Position numbers and translations under genes: made by a program. Of a stretch of 64,000 nucleotides of DNA, positions 49,934-60,500 are shown piece after piece (position 1 is the first letter of the stretch; every line of letters begins with the position of its first letter). Source of the DNA: Gemmatimonadota bacterium (GTDB taxonomy: Bacteria > Gemmatimonadota > Gemmatimonadetes > Longimicrobiales > Gaopeijiaceae); NCBI GenBank assembly GCA_027623325.1, contig JAQBXY010000007.1, positions 1 to 64,000 of the forward strand. The letters run 5' to 3'. A model generated the notes under the pieces. It worked only from the letters and a program-made list of their open reading frames with translations, was not told the origin of the DNA and did no database searches.

Positions 49934-51228
49934 CCGGCCTTCCTCAGTCGGGCCGCAAACGCTCCGTCAAATCCGGTGCCCTGGGGGACCACGCTGAGAT
50001 AGCCGCTCGGGGTGAGATACTCGGCGGGAACGGCCTCCGTCGCATCCAGCACGAACTCCGGATGGGATTCCAGGAAGGTGCTCACCTGCTCCTCGTTCTC
50101 TTCGGGCTCCAGCGTGCAAGTGGAGTAGACCAGTAGCCCTCCGGGCGACACCACCCCCGCGGCCGACTCCAACATCCGGGCCTGAACCTCCGCCAACTCC
50201 GTGATCGACTCGGGCTTCAGCCGCCAGCGAGCGTCGGGGTGCCGGGCCATCGTCCCGGTACCTGTGCAGGGGACGTCGAGGAGCACAACGTCGACCTCGA
50301 CGATCGGTGGGTGCATGGCATCAGCCACCATGAGGCCCACCGGGCGTCCCGTTCGACGGGCGTTGTCTCTTACCATGCGGATGCGCGACTCCGAACGATC
50401 GGCGGCCAAGACCTTCCTCGGGCGGTCCGACAGGGCGAGTACCTTGCCGCCGGGTGCCGCGCAAAGATCTGCAACGATCGTGCCTGAAGGAACATCGGCG
50501 TATAGGGAGACGAGATTGGCCGCGGGATCCTGTACAATAGCACGCGGCAATACTTCGAGGGCCTTCGGAGTATCCACGCCGTCCGCAAGGCGAACACACG
50601 GGGTCCCCGCGCCCACCTCCATGGCCTCGATTCCCGCATCGGCCAACCGTTGAACCGCTTCGGTCGACTCCATGTCCGTTGCGATCAGATTCACGGAAGG
50701 CCGGCGGTTATTCGCCTCCACGAGCCTCTTCACTTCCGCTGGACTCCAACGTGACAGCCAACGGTCGATCAGCCACCGCGGATGTGATCCCCAGGTGGTG
50801 AGAAATGCTCCGGGGTCACCCTCCTCGTCGGGGAAACGGCCAGGCCCGTCGCCTGCGGCTCCGACCTTGCGCAGCACTGCGTTCACGAATCCGGCTGGTG
50901 GCGCTCCGACGGCTACGCGCACCTGCGCAACGGTTTCGGAGACCGCCGCATAAGGCGGAACGCTGCCCATGTACAGCAGCTGATACGCGCCCAATCGGAG
51001 CATCTCGAGCACCGTGGCGTCGACGCTTTCGATTCCGCGAGCGACGTGCGGCGCAATGAGGTGGTCGAGGCGACCACGCATCCGGGTCACGCCGTACGCG
51101 AGTTCGTGCGCGAAGGCTCGATCTCTCGGCTCCAGGCGCGAAGCCGCCTCTCCGAACGCCCGGTCCAGCCGTCTGCCGCGTTCCGTTTCGAGTCGAACCG
51201 ACAGGGCCGCCGAGCGGCCGGAGCTCAC
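49930..51228 (-). CDS. rsmB: 16S rRNA m5C methyltransferase RsmB
   Basis: This 432-residue protein has an N-terminal NusB-like RNA-binding domain (DRAFAHELAYGVTRMRGRLD, VLEMLRLGAYQLLYM) and a C-terminal SAM methyltransferase. The SAM loop is DLCAAPGGKVLAL. The two cysteines of the m5C mechanism are in DVPCTGTGTM and YSTCTLEPEENE. RsmB methylates C967 of 16S rRNA. GTG 51228, 5 bp after the thiG stop, is used; the frame open to 51426 lies inside thiG. fmt and def, often next to rsmB, are in the same run. Confidence 0.93.
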   Translation of the reverse strand: MSSGRSAALSVRLETERGRRLDRAFGEAASRLEPRDRAFAHELAYGVTRMRGRLDHLIAPHVARGIESVDATVLEMLRLGAYQLLYMGSVPPYAAVSETVAQVRVAVGAPPAGFVNAVLRKVGAAGDGPGRFPDEEGDPGAFLTTWGSHPRWLIDRWLSRWSPAEVKRLVEANNRRPSVNLIATDMESTEAVQRLADAGIEAMEVGAGTPCVRLADGVDTPKALEVLPRAIVQDPAANLVSLYADVPSGTIVADLCAAPGGKVLALSDRPRKVLAADRSESRIRMVRDNARRTGRPVGLMVADAMHPPIVEVDVVLLDVPCTGTGTMARHPDARWRLKPESITELAEVQARMLESAAGVVSPGGLLVYSTCTLEPEENEEQVSTFLESHPEFVLDATEAVPAEYLTPSGYLSVVPQGTGFDGAFAARLRKAG

Positions 51229-51233
51229 AGGAT

Positions 51234-52019
51234 TCAGTCGAGCATCCCGACGGTCGGTGAGGAGGGCACGGCGATCTCTCGGGCGGGCATCCGGCCGGCA
51301 AGGTAGGCCAGCCGGCCCGCGACGACGCCGTGCCGCATCGCATGGGCCATCCGTACGGGATCGCCGGCAGCCGCGAGGGCCGTATTCATGAGAACGCCGT
51401 CGACGCCCTGCTCCATCGTGATACACGCGTCGGACGCGGTTCCTACCCCGGCGTCCACGATCACCGGAACCTCGAGACGACGCTTGATCTCACGAATGAA
51501 GTATGGATTGACGATGCCGAGCCCACTCCCGATCGGGCTCGCCAGCGGCATCACGGCCGCACACCCCGCGTCCTCGAGGCGCAACGCGGTTATGAGGTCG
51601 TCATTCGTGTAGGCCATGACCTTGAAGCCCTCGCCCGCGAGCGTCCTGGCCGCTTCGAGTGTCGCGTGAACATCCGGAAGCAGCGTCAGCTCGTCGCCAA
51701 TGACTTCCAGCTTGATGAACTCATTGAAGCCGGCGGCTCGCGCGAGGCGCGCATACCGGACCGCGTCCTCCGCCGTGTAGCAGCCGGCCGTATTGGCCAG
51801 AAGGAAGTAGTCCTCGGGGGGAAGGTGGTGGAGGATGGCCTCCTCCTTGGTACGATCGAGATCGACTCGGCGAACCGCGACCGTCACCATCTCGGCCCCC
51901 GAAGCCCGGATCGCATCGACCATGACCTCGTTCGTCTTGTACTTCCCCGTACCCACGATCAGCCGTGACGTGAACGTCACCCCACCGATTTCGAGGGGGC
52001 CATCGAGTCCCTTAGTCAT
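51234..52019 (-). CDS. thiG: thiazole synthase
   Basis: ThiG condenses deoxyxylulose 5-phosphate, dehydroglycine and ThiS-thiocarboxylate to form the thiazole of thiamine. The 261-residue TIM barrel has the Schiff-base lysine in FIKLEVIGD, the start motif SRLIVGTGKY and the phosphate loop MPLASPIGSGLGI. ATG 52019 is chosen because ThiG begins MTKGLDGPLEIGG and the gene follows the thiS stop by 1 bp. The dehydroglycine-forming enzyme (ThiO or ThiH) and ThiC, ThiD and ThiF are not in the window. Confidence 0.95.
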   Translation of the reverse strand: MTKGLDGPLEIGGVTFTSRLIVGTGKYKTNEVMVDAIRASGAEMVTVAVRRVDLDRTKEEAILHHLPPEDYFLLANTAGCYTAEDAVRYARLARAAGFNEFIKLEVIGDELTLLPDVHATLEAARTLAGEGFKVMAYTNDDLITALRLEDAGCAAVMPLASPIGSGLGIVNPYFIREIKRRLEVPVIVDAGVGTASDACITMEQGVDGVLMNTALAAAGDPVRMAHAMRHGVVAGRLAYLAGRMPAREIAVPSSPTVGMLD

Positions 52020-52020
52020 A

Positions 52021-52239
52021 TCATCCGCCACCGACGAAGTGAACGAGTTCGAGAGCGTCACCCTCGGTGACGGGAAACTCCTCGTATCGATCACGTTCGA
52101 GGATGTCTCGGTTCAGCTCCACCACCACCATCCCGGGCGTCAGCTCCAACCACGCCAGGAGCGATCGCACAGTGTGGCCGCGATCTATGACGCGCTCCTT
52201 GCCGTTCAACTGAACCTTGATCGTCGTTTGTTCACTCAC
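52021..52239 (-). CDS. thiS: sulfur carrier protein ThiS
   Basis: This 72-residue ubiquitin-like protein ends in the required Gly-Gly (VHFVGGG), which is adenylated and thiocarboxylated to give sulfur to ThiG. IKVQLNGKERV, TVRSLLAWLEL, VVELNRDIL and EGDALELVHFVGGG match the family. GTG 52239 is preferred because GAGGA stands about 7 nt upstream; it overlaps the end of the thiE/tenI gene by 8 bp. The last Gly seems an extra residue after the usual GG. Confidence 0.92.
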   Translation of the reverse strand: MSEQTTIKVQLNGKERVIDRGHTVRSLLAWLELTPGMVVVELNRDILERDRYEEFPVTEGDALELVHFVGGG

Positions 52240-52909
52240 ACGCACTTCCTCGTCCAGTAAACCGTCCCCTGCCAACCTCGATCGCTTCGAGATAAGCTGC
52301 CACAGTCGCGCCCGCGTCTGCAGAGCTCCACACCCCGCGTACCGCGGCGACACCGTACGCACCCTCGGCGAGTACCGAGGTGGCCCGTGCCGCATCTACT
52401 CCACCGATCCCGATGACGGGAAGGCCGCCGCCCCCCCTCATCATGCCTCGGATCCCATCAACCCCGATGCCCGCTTCGTCCGGATGCGTCGGAGTTGGGA
52501 AGATCGTACCCACGAAGGCGTAATCTGCCCCCCCCGAAGCGGCCGCGGCTACTTCGGCGCCCGAATGGCAAGAGACGCCTACACCCGTGGTGCGCGCGAA
52601 CAGGCCGCGCGTGACCGCGATCGGTAGCGACCTCTGGCCCAAATGGACTGCATCGGCACCTATTGCGATCGCGACATCGACCCGGTCATTGATCACCAAC
52701 AAGGTTCCGGTTCGACGGGCGTGGGGGAGGAGTGCTGAAGCGAATCGGTAGATCGTAGCGCCACTCGACCGGGGCCCACGCACATGGAGTGCGATCGAGG
52801 GACCTCCCGCCTCCATGACCGAAACAGCAGTCGTGAGCCATCGTTCACCGGCGAGCACATCGTCGTCGGTCACGACGTGCAGATGTGGTACCCGCCACGC
52901 ACGGCTCAC
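52232..52909 (-). CDS. ThiE/TenI family protein
   Basis: This 225-residue TIM barrel belongs to the family of thiamine-phosphate synthase (ThiE) and thiazole tautomerase (TenI). LHVVTDD, LVINDRVDVAIAIGADAVHLGQ, VGVSCHSGAEV, YAFVGTIFPTPTHP and PVIGIGGV are clear. The ThiE pyrophosphate motif Q-x-R-x-K is here LHVRGPR, without the Gln and Lys; the family also includes TenI, often encoded beside thiS and thiG. Either role is possible, so no symbol is given. GTG overlaps the fmt stop (GTGA), leaving no place for a TPP riboswitch. Confidence 0.82.
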   Translation of the reverse strand: MSRAWRVPHLHVVTDDDVLAGERWLTTAVSVMEAGGPSIALHVRGPRSSGATIYRFASALLPHARRTGTLLVINDRVDVAIAIGADAVHLGQRSLPIAVTRGLFARTTGVGVSCHSGAEVAAAASGGADYAFVGTIFPTPTHPDEAGIGVDGIRGMMRGGGGLPVIGIGGVDAARATSVLAEGAYGVAAVRGVWSSADAGATVAAYLEAIEVGRGRFTGRGSACE

Positions 52910-53895
52910 TCGAAGCGTTGTCCCGGCGCGACGCCGCGTCCCCCGATCCAGTCCGTCGCGGTCATTCGACGGCTACCCGACGGTTGAACCTCCGAGAAGA
53001 GCACCGCGCCGTCTCCGGCGCGAACGAGCACTCCTTCATCCTGCGCCGTACGTAGCACCGTCCCCGGAACGATGTCCTGTTCCGACACCGGTGGGCCCCC
53101 GTTCGTGCTGGGGTCGGATAGCGAACCCTCAGACTCGTCGAGGGAAACCACGACCGGTCGGTACAGTTTGACCGGCGAACCGTTCAGCTCCGACCACGCG
53201 CCCGGAACCGAGTCCATGCCGCGCACGTGGGCAGCAACCGCCGCCGCTCCACGCGTCCAATCAACCCTTGCGGTCGCGCGGTCGACCTTGGGCGCGTAGG
53301 TCGCGGCGTCGTGATCCTGCTCGATTTCGTCGACCTGCCCGGCCGTCATCAGCGCCAGAGCCTCGATCAAGGCCTGCGCGCCCACCTCAGACAGCCGCAC
53401 GGTCAGCTCACCCGCGGTCTCATCGTTGAGGATCCGCTCGCGGACCTGATAGATGATCGCGCCGGCGTCCATCGCCTCGACCATACGCATGATGGTAATC
53501 CCCGATTCCTCGTGGCCGCGCGCAACAGCCCAGTTGATCGGAGCGGCGCCGCGGAGTTCCGGAAGCAACGACGCATGGATATTGATCGATCCGAGTCGGG
53601 GAACGTCGAGGACGTCGGGCCTCAAAATGCGGCCGTAGGCCACCACCACGGAGATGTCGGGCTCGAGGCGCCGAATCGCGGCGAGAAAGTCCTCGGTCTT
53701 GGGTTGTTCCGGCTGCAGTACTTCGAGGCCGAGTTCCAGGGCCACTTCTTTGACCGCAGATGGCGTGAGACGCTGTCCTCGCCCGGCAGGTCGATCCGGT
53801 TGAGTCACAACGCCAACGATCTCGAAACCCTCGTCATCCAGGGCACGGAGCGACGGCACTGCGAACGTGGAGGTACCCCAGAAGAGCACTTTCAC
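52906..53895 (-). CDS. fmt: methionyl-tRNA formyltransferase
   Basis: Fmt formylates initiator Met-tRNA with 10-formyl-THF. The 329-residue protein has the N-terminal Rossmann part (MKVLFWGTSTFAVPSL), the catalytic segment SINIHASLLPELRGAAPI (Asn, His) and the Asp in MVEAMDAGAI, then the C-terminal beta-barrel domain that binds tRNA. Length is typical. GTG starts 7 bp after the def stop, the standard def-fmt pair. Confidence 0.95.
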   Translation of the reverse strand: MKVLFWGTSTFAVPSLRALDDEGFEIVGVVTQPDRPAGRGQRLTPSAVKEVALELGLEVLQPEQPKTEDFLAAIRRLEPDISVVVAYGRILRPDVLDVPRLGSINIHASLLPELRGAAPINWAVARGHEESGITIMRMVEAMDAGAIIYQVRERILNDETAGELTVRLSEVGAQALIEALALMTAGQVDEIEQDHDAATYAPKVDRATARVDWTRGAAAVAAHVRGMDSVPGAWSELNGSPVKLYRPVVVSLDESEGSLSDPSTNGGPPVSEQDIVPGTVLRTAQDEGVLVRAGDGAVLFSEVQPSGSRRMTATDWIGGRGVAPGQRFE

Positions 53896-53902
53896 CGAAC
53901 CG

Positions 53903-54423
53903 TCACGGCTCCTCCGCTAGGAGCTTTCGCCACTTCTTGAGCAACAGCCTTCGCTTGAGCGGCGTAACCCGATCGATGAAGAGAATACCGTTCACGTGAT
54001 CAATCTCGTGCTGCAGCGCCCGACCATATAGATCGTCGGCTTCGACAACGACATCGTTCCCGTCCGGATCCTGGCCTTCCACAACCACCGACACCGGACG
54101 TCGAACGACCTCCTCCAACTCCGGAATGCTGAGGCAACCTTCGGACTGCCGATAAGTGTCTTCACTCGACCAAGTGACAACCGGGTTCACGAGGGCAATG
54201 CGATGGTCCTGCACGTCATCGCCTTCGTCCCTCCGGAGGTCGACCACGACGACGCGCGTCGAGACTCCGATCTGTGGTGCCGCAAGACCGATGCCCTCCG
54301 CGTGGTACATCGTCTCGAACATGTCCCGAACCAATCGCCGCAATCCGTCGTCGAAGACGGTCACGGGCTCGGCCTCCGCGCGGAGAACCGGGTCGCCCAT
54401 AAGGACGATCTCGCGAATGGCCA

Positions 54424-54424
<1 letters not shown>
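53903..54424 (-). CDS. def: peptide deformylase
   Basis: Def removes the formyl group from nascent N-termini. The 173-residue protein has the three motifs GIGLAAPQIG, EGCLSIP and QHEIDH, supplying Cys and two His to the metal and the catalytic Glu. The C-terminal tail is rich in Lys and Arg (PLKRRLLLKKWRKL). GTG shares one base with the yajC stop (TAGTG), and fmt follows after 7 bp. Confidence 0.96.
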
Positions 54425-56982
<2,558 letters not shown>

Positions 56983-56983
<1 letters not shown>

Positions 56984-58032
56984 TACTCCCCCACGAAGAG
57001 CGTGCCCTGGGCCCCTTCTGTGCCCTTCCTTTCGGGGAGTGTGTAACCGAAGTGCCGAAAAGCGCGAGGCGTGGCGACCCGCCCCTGAGCCGTCCGCATG
57101 AGAAACCCCTCCATGATGAGGAAGGGCTCGTAGACTTCCTCGAGCGTGGTCGCGTCTTCTCCCATCGCTACGGCTAATGAGTTCAGTCCGACCGGACCAC
57201 CTTCGAATTTCTCGATCAGGGTCTTCAGGACCTGCGTGTCCATCTCGTCGAGGCCGTATTCATCGACGTCGAGCAGAAGCAACGCCTGCCGGGCCACATC
57301 CGCGTCGATATGTCCCTCGGCTCTGACCTGCGCAAAGTCGCGCACTCTTCTCAGCAGCCTGTTCGCAACTCGTGGCGTGCCCCGCGACCGCTTCGCGATT
57401 TCCTCGGCGCCCTCGACCGTCGTTTCCACACCGAGAATCTCCGCGCTTCTCCGCACGATCGTCACCAATTCGTCGGGCGGATAGAAGTTCAGACGCTGCA
57501 CGATGCCGAAACGCGCTCTCATGGGGGATGTGAGCAAGCCAAAGCGCGTCGTCGCCCCGACCAGGGTGAAGCGCTCGATCTTCATCGTCATGGTCTGGGC
57601 CTTCGGACCATCAGACAGTCGGATGTCGACCTGCCAATCCTCCATGGCCGGATACAGGAACTCCTCGATCACCGGGCGCAGACGGTGGATCTCATCGATG
57701 AAGAGGATGTCACCCTCACGCTGGTTCGTGAGGATGCCTACGAGGTCCGCCGGCTTCTCGAGGACCGGCCCCGAGGTCGTCTTGATGTTCACGCCCATCT
57801 CACGGGCAAGAAGGGACGCGAGCGTCGTCTTCCCGAGCCCGGGGGGACCGTGAAAAAGAAGATGGTCGAGCGGGTCACGCCGTTGTTTTGCAGCCTCGAT
57901 CGAGATCGAGAGCGCGTCGCGGACTCGCGCCTGCCCGATGAACTCGGTGAGGCGATGAGGCCGGAGCGTCGGCTCGGCCGCCACGTCCTCCGAAAGCGGC
58001 TCCGGTGTCGTGATATGGGTGTGTTCTGTCAT
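56983..58032 (-). CDS. ruvB: Holliday junction branch-migration ATPase RuvB
   Basis: This 349-residue AAA+ motor drives branch migration with RuvA. Visible are [12 protein letters not shown], Walker [14 protein letters not shown], Walker [10 protein letters not shown], the Arg-finger region [18 protein letters not shown] and the C-terminal winged helix with [20 protein letters not shown]. Length and order are typical. ATG lies 4 bp after the ruvA stop, giving the order ruvC-ruvA-ruvB. Confidence 0.97.
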
Positions 58033-58036
58033 GCCC

Positions 58037-58618
58037 CTACCCAGCCAGTGCCTGACGGATCAGATCCTCGGTCGTCTTCGGCGCCCCACTCTCGAGCACG
58101 CCGCGTACGGCTCGATCGGCGTCCCCGAAGGTGTACCCAAGGGCCACGAGCGCCTTCACGGCCTCCTGCGCCCCACTGGACTGCCCTGGACTCGACGGAG
58201 TAATGATCGCGAGGTCGGCCACCTTGTCGGACAGGTCGAGCGCGATCTTCTCCGCCTTCTTCCGCCCGATCCCACTCACCTGTTGCAGCGCGGCCGTGTC
58301 CTTTTCGAGGAGGGCCCGCGCGAGCCGCTCGGCCGTGTAGGTCGACATCATCGCGAGCGCGAGTCGGGCGCCCACACCCGAAGCCGTGAGCAATCGCTGG
58401 AAGAGGGTGCGTTCCAACGCGTCCACGAAGCCGTATAGCGATGCCGAACTGTCCGTGACGACCTGCAATGTCCGGAGTTCTACGGCTCCGCCCGGAGCAG
58501 GGAGTCTTTGTAGCACGAAGAGCGGTACCTCCACCTCATAGACGACTCCACCCTTCGTCTCGATCTCGACTCGATCCGCGGCTCGGGACAAGACGACACC
58601 CTGGAGCCGGGAGATCAT
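58037..58618 (-). CDS. ruvA: Holliday junction-binding protein RuvA
   Basis: This 193-residue protein binds the four-way junction as a tetramer and loads RuvB. It has the N-terminal OB fold ([20 protein letters not shown]), two helix-hairpin-helix motifs ([16 protein letters not shown] and [19 protein letters not shown]), a flexible linker and the small C-terminal RuvB-binding domain ([19 protein letters not shown]). It starts 4 bp after ruvC. Confidence 0.95.
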   Translation of the reverse strand: MISRLQGVVLSRAADRVEIETKGGVVYEVEVPLFVLQRLPAPGGAVELRTLQVVTDSSASLYGFVDALERTLFQRLLTASGVGARLALAMMSTYTAERLARALLEKDTAALQQVSGIGRKKAEKIALDLSDKVADLAIITPSSPGQSSGAQEAVKALVALGYTFGDADRAVRGVLESGAPKTTEDLIRQALAG

Positions 58619-58622
58619 CTAG

Positions 58623-59135
58623 TCACCGGGGGAAGCTGCCAATCAGGCAGTGGCAAAGCGCAGCCGCAACCCCGTCCGCCGCGTCCGCAGGGGTCGGAAT
58701 CTCTTTGAGTCTGAGCTGTTGCTGCACCATGAATCCGACCTGGTCCTTGGTTGCGTTGCCGGTTCCGACCACGGCTTTCTTGATCTGGCGGGGCGCGTAC
58801 TCGGCAATGATAAGGTCGTGGTGCGCCGCAGCGAGAAGAATAGCTCCCCGCGCATGGCCTAGCTTCAACGCACTCTGCGCGTTCTTGCCGTGAAAAACGT
58901 CCTCCACCGAAACCGCGGCAGGGCGATGCCGGGCGATCAGGCCGACGATGGCGTCATAAATCTCACGAATCCGTGTCGGCAGAGGTTCGCTCGCAGAGGT
59001 CCGGACCACGCCACATTCGATCAAGGTGACCGAGCCGGTCGGACTTCTGAGTACGACCCCGTATCCCGTGGCCGCGGTCCCGGGGTCGATCCCCAGGATC
59101 CGCACCCCCTCGGGGGGCGGCCCCACAGAGGTCAC
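58623..59135 (-). CDS. ruvC: Holliday junction resolvase RuvC
   Basis: This 170-residue RNase H-fold nuclease cuts Holliday junctions. Catalytic acidic residues are seen in ILGIDPGTAATGYGVV, VSVEDVFHGKNAQSALKLG and DAADGVAAALCH, and APRQIKKAVVGTGNATKDQV is the typical central part. GTG 59135 is supported by its GTGA overlap with the yebC stop; the protein then carries about ten residues before the conserved ILGIDPG. Confidence 0.95.
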   Translation of the reverse strand: MTSVGPPPEGVRILGIDPGTAATGYGVVLRSPTGSVTLIECGVVRTSASEPLPTRIREIYDAIVGLIARHRPAAVSVEDVFHGKNAQSALKLGHARGAILLAAAHHDLIIAEYAPRQIKKAVVGTGNATKDQVGFMVQQQLRLKEIPTPADAADGVAAALCHCLIGSFPR

Positions 59136-59878
59136 GATGCTTCGGCGAGGACGGCCTCGTCGATGTCCGCATTGGAGTGGACTTTCTGCACATCATCGAG
59201 GTCGTCGAGCATGTCCATCAGCTTGAGGAGTTTCTCCGCATCGGCGCCCGACACCGCCACCTCGTTCTTGGCGATCCTGGTCAATTCGGCAGATCGCACC
59301 TCGATGCCCGACGTCCTCATGGCCTCCTGAACGGCCGCGAATTCTGTTGGCTCCGTCGTAACCACGAACTCCTCTCCGTCGCCCACGACGTCCTCCGCCC
59401 CCGCATCGATCGCAGCTTCAAAGACGGCTTCCTCTGAATACCGCGTCGCGTCGATGACGATTTGCCCCTTGCGATCGAACTGCCACGCGACGGAACCGTC
59501 GGTTCCGAGACTCCCGTCGTTCTTGGTCAGGGCAAAGCGAACGTCCGCGACCGTCCGATTGGTGTTGTCGGTCAGGCATTCGATGAACAGCGCCACCCCA
59601 CCAGGACCGTACCCCTCATACGTGGACTCTTCGTAATTCACACCCTCGAGTTCACCCGTGCCTTTCTTGATGGCCCGGTCGATGTTCTCTGCCGGCATCG
59701 AAGCCGCTTTGGCCGTATCAACGGCAAGGCGCAGTCGGGCATTGAACTCGACGCTGCCGCCTCCTTCCCGCGCTGCCACCGTGATTTCTCGAATGAGCTT
59801 GGTAAAGAGCGCGCCACGCTTGGAATCGGTGACGCCCTTCTTGCGTTTGATCTTCGACCACTTGTTATGACCTGCCAC
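59132..59878 (-). CDS. yebC: YebC/PmpR family protein
   Basis: This 248-residue protein of the YebC/TACO1 family begins MAGHNKWSKIKRKKGVTDSK and contains LFTKLIREITVAAREGG, NIDRAIKKGTGE, YEGYGPGGVALFIECLTDN and NRTVADVRFALTKNDGSLG. The family was long called transcriptional regulators; some members relieve ribosome stalling. It is the first gene of the 23-gene minus-strand run, directly upstream of ruvCAB, as in many bacteria. Confidence 0.95.
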   Translation of the reverse strand: MAGHNKWSKIKRKKGVTDSKRGALFTKLIREITVAAREGGGSVEFNARLRLAVDTAKAASMPAENIDRAIKKGTGELEGVNYEESTYEGYGPGGVALFIECLTDNTNRTVADVRFALTKNDGSLGTDGSVAWQFDRKGQIVIDATRYSEEAVFEAAIDAGAEDVVGDGEEFVVTTEPTEFAAVQEAMRTSGIEVRSAELTRIAKNEVAVSGADAEKLLKLMDMLDDLDDVQKVHSNADIDEAVLAEAS

Positions 59879-59919
59879 GGGTCCTCCGGATGTCCAGCGG
59901 TCGGCTCTGAGCGGACAAA

Positions 59920-59947
59920 AGTATAGGGTTCAAGGGGTCTCGATCAA
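59920..59947 (-). promoter_or_regulatory. sigma-70 promoter before yebC
   Basis: On the minus strand TTGATC (59947-59942), 16 bp, then TATACT (59925-59920) matches the consensus at 4/6 and 5/6 positions. A start near 59913 gives a leader of about 35 nt to the yebC ATG. It is the best promoter candidate for the long yebC-to-htpX run. Confidence 0.55.
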
Positions 59948-59999
59948 TTGACTCGGGGGCCCATATTGCGCTTGCGGGCCGCATGGGGCCAGCGTAGCG

Positions 60000-60008
60000 T
60001 GGTATAGT
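60000..60008 (+). promoter_or_regulatory. extended -10 promoter for the pilin gene
   Basis: TGGTATAGT is an extended -10 element (TG-N-TATAGT, five of six matches to TATAAT). No good -35 box stands at the right distance, as is usual for this type. A start near 60015 would give a leader of about 78 nt before the pilin ATG. Confidence 0.5.
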
Positions 60009-60092
60009 AGTTATCCCGTCGCCCCCCAAGAAAATTCATGTGGGTGAGGTGTCTCACAGTGCTACGTGGGGCCTCGAAGCCGAGAGAGTGCA

Positions 60093-60476
60093 ATGGAACG
60101 TAAAGGCTTTACGTTGATCGAATTGTTGATTGTCGTCGTCGTGATCGGGATTCTGGCCACGATCGCGATCCCGAAATTCTCCGCAATGCGGACGAAATCG
60201 TACATCGCGGCCGTGACCTCAGATCTGAAGAACGTTGCGAGTCAGCAAGAAATCTATCTGAGCAACCAGTATTCGTATTCGTCGACGATCGCGGCCATGG
60301 ACATGCAGCTCACCGCCGCCGTGTCGGTTACGATCAACGAAGCGACCGGAACAGGCTGGGCGGCGACCGGGACGCACACCGGCCTCGCCGGCCAGCAGTG
60401 TGGGATCTATTTCGGGGACGCCGCAGCCAGTGGCGCGACCCCCGCGACGGCACCGGGCACGGTGCAGTGCAACTAG
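60093..60476 (+). CDS. type IV major-pilin-like protein
   Basis: This 127-residue type IVa pilin has a short leader MERKG, then the prepilin peptidase site before FTLIELLIVVVVIGILATIA, with Phe at +1 and Glu at +5 of the mature protein. The hydrophobic helix continues into IPKFSAMRTKSYIAAVTSDL. The C-terminal head is small and rich in Ala, Thr and Gly, with cysteines in GQQCGIYFG and the terminal VQCN that could form the disulfide loop. ATG 60093 has GAGAGAG just upstream. It is far from the pilT-like gene at 16-17 kb; no prepilin peptidase is in the window. Confidence 0.92.
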   Translation: MERKGFTLIELLIVVVVIGILATIAIPKFSAMRTKSYIAAVTSDLKNVASQQEIYLSNQYSYSSTIAAMDMQLTAAVSVTINEATGTGWAATGTHTGLAGQQCGIYFGDAAASGATPATAPGTVQCN

Positions 60477-60500
60477 GGAACCTTTGTTCCGTACCGTCGG

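Noticed and set aside
52906-53000. TPP riboswitch before the thi genes
   Set aside because: thiE/tenI starts inside the end of fmt, so there is no leader, and no thi-box sequence was noticed.
59958-59979. Sigma-54 promoter for the pilin gene
   Set aside because: GGGGGC-N5-TTGC shares the GG-N10-GC spacing only because of a G run and lacks TGGCAC; the extended -10 at 60000 is better.
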